A stretch of 52,634 nt of DNA from SIG578 sp036311245 (GTDB lineage: Bacteria; Bacillota; Clostridia; Oscillospirales; Ruminococcaceae), in assembly GCA_036311245.1 (NCBI GenBank), contig JAXJQH010000122.1, positions 1 to 52,634 of the forward strand, written 5' to 3'. Below, piece by piece: positions 50,380 through 52,634 of this stretch (position 1 is the first letter of the stretch; each line of letters starts with the position of its first letter). The translations under genes were made by a program, and so were the position numbers. The notes beneath the pieces are model-generated. The model ran no database searches. It was given only the letters and a program-made list of their open reading frames with translations, and was not told the DNA's origin.

Positions 50380-50408
50380 TTGCATTTTCATAACTTTTGA
50401 TGTAATAT
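50380..50408 (+). promoter_or_regulatory. Promoter of the divergent AraC gene
   Basis: Plus strand: TTGCAT (50380-50385), 17 bp, TAATAT (50403-50408). The start codon is only about 17 nt downstream, so the leader is very short. Confidence 0.65.
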
Positions 50409-50424
50409 ATATTTGGTGATGCAA

Positions 50425-51216
50425 ATGAAGATAACCGATGTTGAGTTAAATATAAATTCCATACTTGATGTTAAGAAAGGCAGAATACGGCCATCTTCCC
50501 CTAAGTGCAGTGCGCGCCATAGTGATTGCTTTGCTTGTGTGCTTACAGGCAGCGCGGAATATATTTTAGACGGCAAAACCAATATCGCTCGGCCCGGCGA
50601 TATTATTTTTCTATCACACAACAGCAATTATTCAATAAAGGTAACCGATGAAAACTATACCTTTATTTTTATTGATTTCTTTTTTGAAAACGCATCAAAT
50701 ACGGTTTTTACAAATGAAATCTATAACCTCAAAAATTTTTCTGTTTTAAAAAGCAGTTTTGAGAGAATATATCATTTTTTCAATACAGGCAATTTTTCAG
50801 ACAAAATCTATTGTAAATCTATCATTTATAATATCTATTCGGAGATTGTAAAATCCTATTTTTCACAGTATATATCACACGATAGACGAAAACAGATAGA
50901 ACAAATCGCAACATATATTCACGAAAATCTATCAGATAGCGACCTATCCATCAAGAAATTAAGCAAAATGTGCAATATTAGCGAAGTGCATTTCCGCAGA
51001 ATATTTTCTTGTATATATCATATTTCTCCCATAAAATTCGTTACTCTCGCCAGAATAAACAAGGCAAAGGAGCTTTTACTTTCAGAGACCTGTAGTATTG
51101 CCGAAGTTGCAGAAAAATGTGGATTTCAGAACCACTATTATTTTTCAAAGGTTTTTAAATCCGAAACCAATATGACCCCCCGCGACTTCAAAAGATTTTA
51201 TTCATCAAATTTGTAA
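50425..51216 (+). CDS. AraC family transcriptional regulator of the glycyl radical operon
   Basis: 263 residues from ATG 50425, with GGTGA 5 nt upstream (ATG 50419 is possible). An N-terminal cupin sensor (CFACVLTGSAEYILDGKTNI, ARPGDIIFLSHNSNYSIKVT) is followed by a C-terminal double HTH: SIKKLSKMCNISEVHFRRIF and SIAEVAEKCGFQNHYYFSKV. Divergent from the glycyl radical enzyme gene, which makes it the likely substrate-responsive activator. Confidence 0.92.
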   Translation: MKITDVELNINSILDVKKGRIRPSSPKCSARHSDCFACVLTGSAEYILDGKTNIARPGDIIFLSHNSNYSIKVTDENYTFIFIDFFFENASNTVFTNEIYNLKNFSVLKSSFERIYHFFNTGNFSDKIYCKSIIYNIYSEIVKSYFSQYISHDRRKQIEQIATYIHENLSDSDLSIKKLSKMCNISEVHFRRIFSCIYHISPIKFVTLARINKAKELLLSETCSIAEVAEKCGFQNHYYFSKVFKSETNMTPRDFKRFYSSNL

Positions 51217-51300
51217 ACCAACTCTCCGTTACCGCTTACTGCAGAAAATTACAGCACCGTATTTGCTACTGTTCTTTACCTGTTCTAAAAGATAAAAACG

Positions 51301-51331
51301 AAATCCCGAAACCGCCCAGGTTTCGGGATTT
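51301..51331. terminator. Terminator after the AraC gene
   Basis: A 13-bp stem, AAATCCCGAAACC / GGTTTCGGGATTT, with a 5-nt loop, followed by TTCGCG. It begins the repeat D unit. Confidence 0.8.
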
Positions 51332-51400
51332 TTCGCGCCGATATCTTTTTCGGTTCGCATTGTTGGCACGTCGCACCGATTTAGATATCGGTGTGAAACC
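51332..51400. repeat. Repeat D copy 1 (CCGATATC hairpin unit)
   Basis: GCGCCGATATC...CGGTTCGCATTGTTGG recurs at 52241-52271, each time directly after a terminator of type GAAACC/GGTTTC. This copy adds a second ACCGATTTAGATATCGGT palindrome. Confidence 0.75.
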
Positions 51401-51420
51401 GTTTGATAATTGGAATTGAC

Positions 51421-52080
51421 TTAACTGTTTTCGGCAATCCATTTCTTTGACCAAGTAAACAATGTTTCGGACATCACGTCAAATTCCACCGTTCCACCAT
51501 TTTTCAAAGTCATAAATGTTTCGATAATGGCCTGTTCATCAAAAGATACAACTTGGAGCAATTCTTTTTGATGCTTAATATAGTTTCCGGTTTGCTTGAA
51601 GGCAATTGCCTGAACAACGAAGGATGCAGATTTATACAGCCCTCGTAAGATATCTTCGCTCTTTTCATGGAGCATATTGTGAACACATCCGTGGTATATA
51701 TTACAGACACCAATTTTGATTGCTCTGTTCACAGCACTTTCGTCAATAACTGCCATCACTTCATCAAGGCTTCCCTTGATTGGTGTGGTGTCATGGCAAA
51801 ACTGGAACAGATCAGACGTCTCCCAATTCATAAGATCGTCTTTGCCGGAGAGAAAACCACAAATAAGTTCTCTATGCGAAAGAGAATCCAACATTATGTT
51901 ATAAGTTTGAATATCCATAGCGGACAATTCATCCAAAATGACGACAACATCAATGTCGCTGTTTTCGGTTGCTTCGCCCCGACCGTAACTGCCTTGCAAT
52001 CCAACAAACCATACACGTGCTCCAAACGTATTATTTAAAGTTTGCAAGAAGTTTTGTATCCACATAGTAATATCTATCAT
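51421..52080 (-). CDS. Nucleotidyltransferase-domain protein
   Basis: 219 residues. The pol-beta-type motif LQGSYGRGEATENSDIDVVV (GS-x-GRG ... SD-x-D) is intact. A helical C-terminal part (DILRGLYKSASFVVQAIAFK) resembles HEPN/KNTase partner domains. The type is seen in aminoglycoside nucleotidyltransferases and MNT antitoxins. It has no HEPN partner gene beside it, so resistance or toxin-antitoxin roles are guesses. AGAGGTAG precedes the ATG. It lies between two repeat D copies. Confidence 0.83.
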   Translation of the reverse strand: MIDITMWIQNFLQTLNNTFGARVWFVGLQGSYGRGEATENSDIDVVVILDELSAMDIQTYNIMLDSLSHRELICGFLSGKDDLMNWETSDLFQFCHDTTPIKGSLDEVMAVIDESAVNRAIKIGVCNIYHGCVHNMLHEKSEDILRGLYKSASFVVQAIAFKQTGNYIKHQKELLQVVSFDEQAIIETFMTLKNGGTVEFDVMSETLFTWSKKWIAENS

Positions 52081-52205
52081 TTTAGCTACCTCTTCAAGTT
52101 CTTAATTTCCGCCTAATATCGCCTTGATATTTGGTTCAAGTCCTCCCCAAAAGCCTTTTAGGGAGGAAGATATCTATAAAATTCAACTGCGAAAAAACGC
52201 ATAGA

Positions 52206-52238
52206 AAAAGTCCGAAACCGCTATGGTTTCGGACTTTT
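52206..52238. terminator. Terminator-like stem of repeat D copy 2
   Basis: A 14-bp stem, AAAAGTCCGAAACC / GGTTTCGGACTTTT, with loop GCTAT. Confidence 0.8.
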
Positions 52239-52311
52239 CTGCGCCGATATCTAAATCGGTTCGCATTGTTGGTTGCGGAGGAAGGACAGATGCCAACGAC
52301 CTTCGGGTTAT
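52239..52311 (-). repeat. Repeat D copy 2 joined to a tRNA-Met-like 3' half
   Basis: On the minus strand, from 52311: ATAA, CCCGA, AGGTC, GTTGG, CATCTGT, CCTTC, CTCCGCA, ACCA. These are the 3' anticodon stem, variable loop, T-arm, acceptor strand and CCA of a tRNA-Met, with a changed T-loop and mismatched T-stem. ACAATGCGAACCGATTTAGATATCGG follows in two parts that match repeat D. The 5' half is absent. Confidence 0.6.
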
Positions 52312-52490
52312 CTTTTGAAGGCAGAGCCTTCAAAAGCCGCCTTGTGGTACCCGAAAAAGCCTGCGGCGGGCTACCGCCCTTATTCCTTGCCTTTTTCGAC
52401 CACTGCGGTGCCGTTGCGTCGCCTTATTCCGCTCTGCGGCGGCGACACATCAGCCCCAACGAGCACCGCTCGTCGTTCTCATAACCCGAA
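52312..52490. repeat. Modular repeat E copy 2
   Basis: Hairpin CTTTTGAAGGC-AGA-GCCTTCAAAAG is followed by the 37-bp block (52336-52372) shared with 46187-46223, then about 100 bp of GC-rich unassigned sequence. It ends in TTCTCATAACCCGAA (52476-52490), again like a tRNA-Met anticodon arm. The 90 bp after it hold no gene. Confidence 0.55.
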
Positions 52491-52580
52491 CAGATAAGCG
52501 GAACAAAGTCTCTCCCAAAACAAAAAATAACGGATACCCATTAGGGTCGTACCCTAAAGGACAGTTCTTTCGCAGGATAT

Positions 52581-52611
52581 GGCATAGCCCACACGGGCTA
52601 TGCCTTTTTCC
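52581..52611 (+). terminator. Intrinsic terminator near the window end
   Basis: A 10-bp stem, GGCATAGCCC / GGGCTATGCC, with loop ACAC, then TTTTTCC. No plus-strand gene ends just before it, so it may end a small RNA or be a relic. Confidence 0.8.
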
Positions 52612-52634
52612 TTTATTCAAGCGGATTTCAGCGG

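Noticed and set aside
51421..52080. MNT antitoxin of a HEPN/MNT toxin-antitoxin pair
   Set aside because: No HEPN gene on either side; only the nucleotidyltransferase domain is seen.
46171..52490. Integron attC sites
   Set aside because: The GGGTTAT/ATAACCC ends resemble core sites, but the RYYYAAC consensus fails; a tRNA-Met origin explains CTCATAACCC better.
52131..52497. Plus-strand ORFs at the right end as proteins
   Set aside because: They run across terminator stems, tRNA-like pieces and repeat E; no ribosome site, and shared residues come from the repeat.

Overview
The window looks like chromosomal DNA of an anaerobic, probably gut-dwelling Clostridia member of the Ruminococcaceae/Oscillospiraceae type. 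The evidence is an NAD-linked trimeric [FeFe] hydrogenase operon, a cysteine T-box, AGGAGG-type ribosome binding sites, TTGxxx-17-TATAAT promoters, tRNA genes that encode their CCA end, and glycyl-radical chemistry. The genus assignment is inference, because there is no rRNA in the window.

Left third (1-12120). A cut-off rRNA methyltransferase gene follows ruvC-ruvA-ruvB. A small plus-strand island then carries an XRE regulator and a REP-associated tyrosine transposase whose reading frame contains two inverted copies of a hairpin. Next comes a ten-gene minus-strand operon (12040 to 3886): hydC(nuoE), DRTGG, anti-sigma-like ATPase, sensory-type [FeFe] hydrogenase, DRTGG, PHP phosphoesterase, GHKL ATPase, 2Fe-2S protein, hydB(nuoF), hydA. 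Its catalytic subunits should couple NADH and ferredoxin oxidation to H2 formation, or the reverse. The inner genes look like a redox or H2 sensing and signalling module.

Middle (12200-31000). In order: a Gld-type ABC exporter with two auxiliary proteins; a DUF1015 protein; MgtC with a structured leader; a PrsA-like foldase; cysE-cysS under a Cys T-box; an NAD-malic enzyme; a ddl-murI-DUF1934-argS cluster; and a GNAT protein.

Right part (30500-46100). A surface-polysaccharide cluster contains a frameshifted DegT aminotransferase, a glycosyltransferase, an O-antigen-ligase-like protein and a Gfo/Idh oxidoreductase. After it, small metabolic genes (radC, glutaminase, MBL, deacetylase, PH-domain, SGNH, PlsC-like, phosphatase, SDR plus AraC) are interleaved with tRNA-Arg(ACG), tRNA-Thr(GGT) and several families of intergenic repeats. 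The most striking repeats are two adjacent arrays (35419-35573 and 35668-35838) in which short constant linkers alternate with hairpins of changing sequence. The left linkers are complementary to the right linkers, so the whole array could fold into a branched rod. A decayed copy lies at 39686-39811.

Right end (46100-52634). A three-gene operon encodes a glycyl radical enzyme of unassigned substrate, its activase and an SMP-30 lactonase, with a divergent AraC regulator, followed by a nucleotidyltransferase. It is bracketed by repeats that contain pieces resembling tRNA-Met, so this segment may be an inserted island.

The best candidates for undescribed biology are the linker-hairpin arrays, the transposase with self-encoded hairpins, the structured mgtC leader and the glycyl radical enzyme operon.
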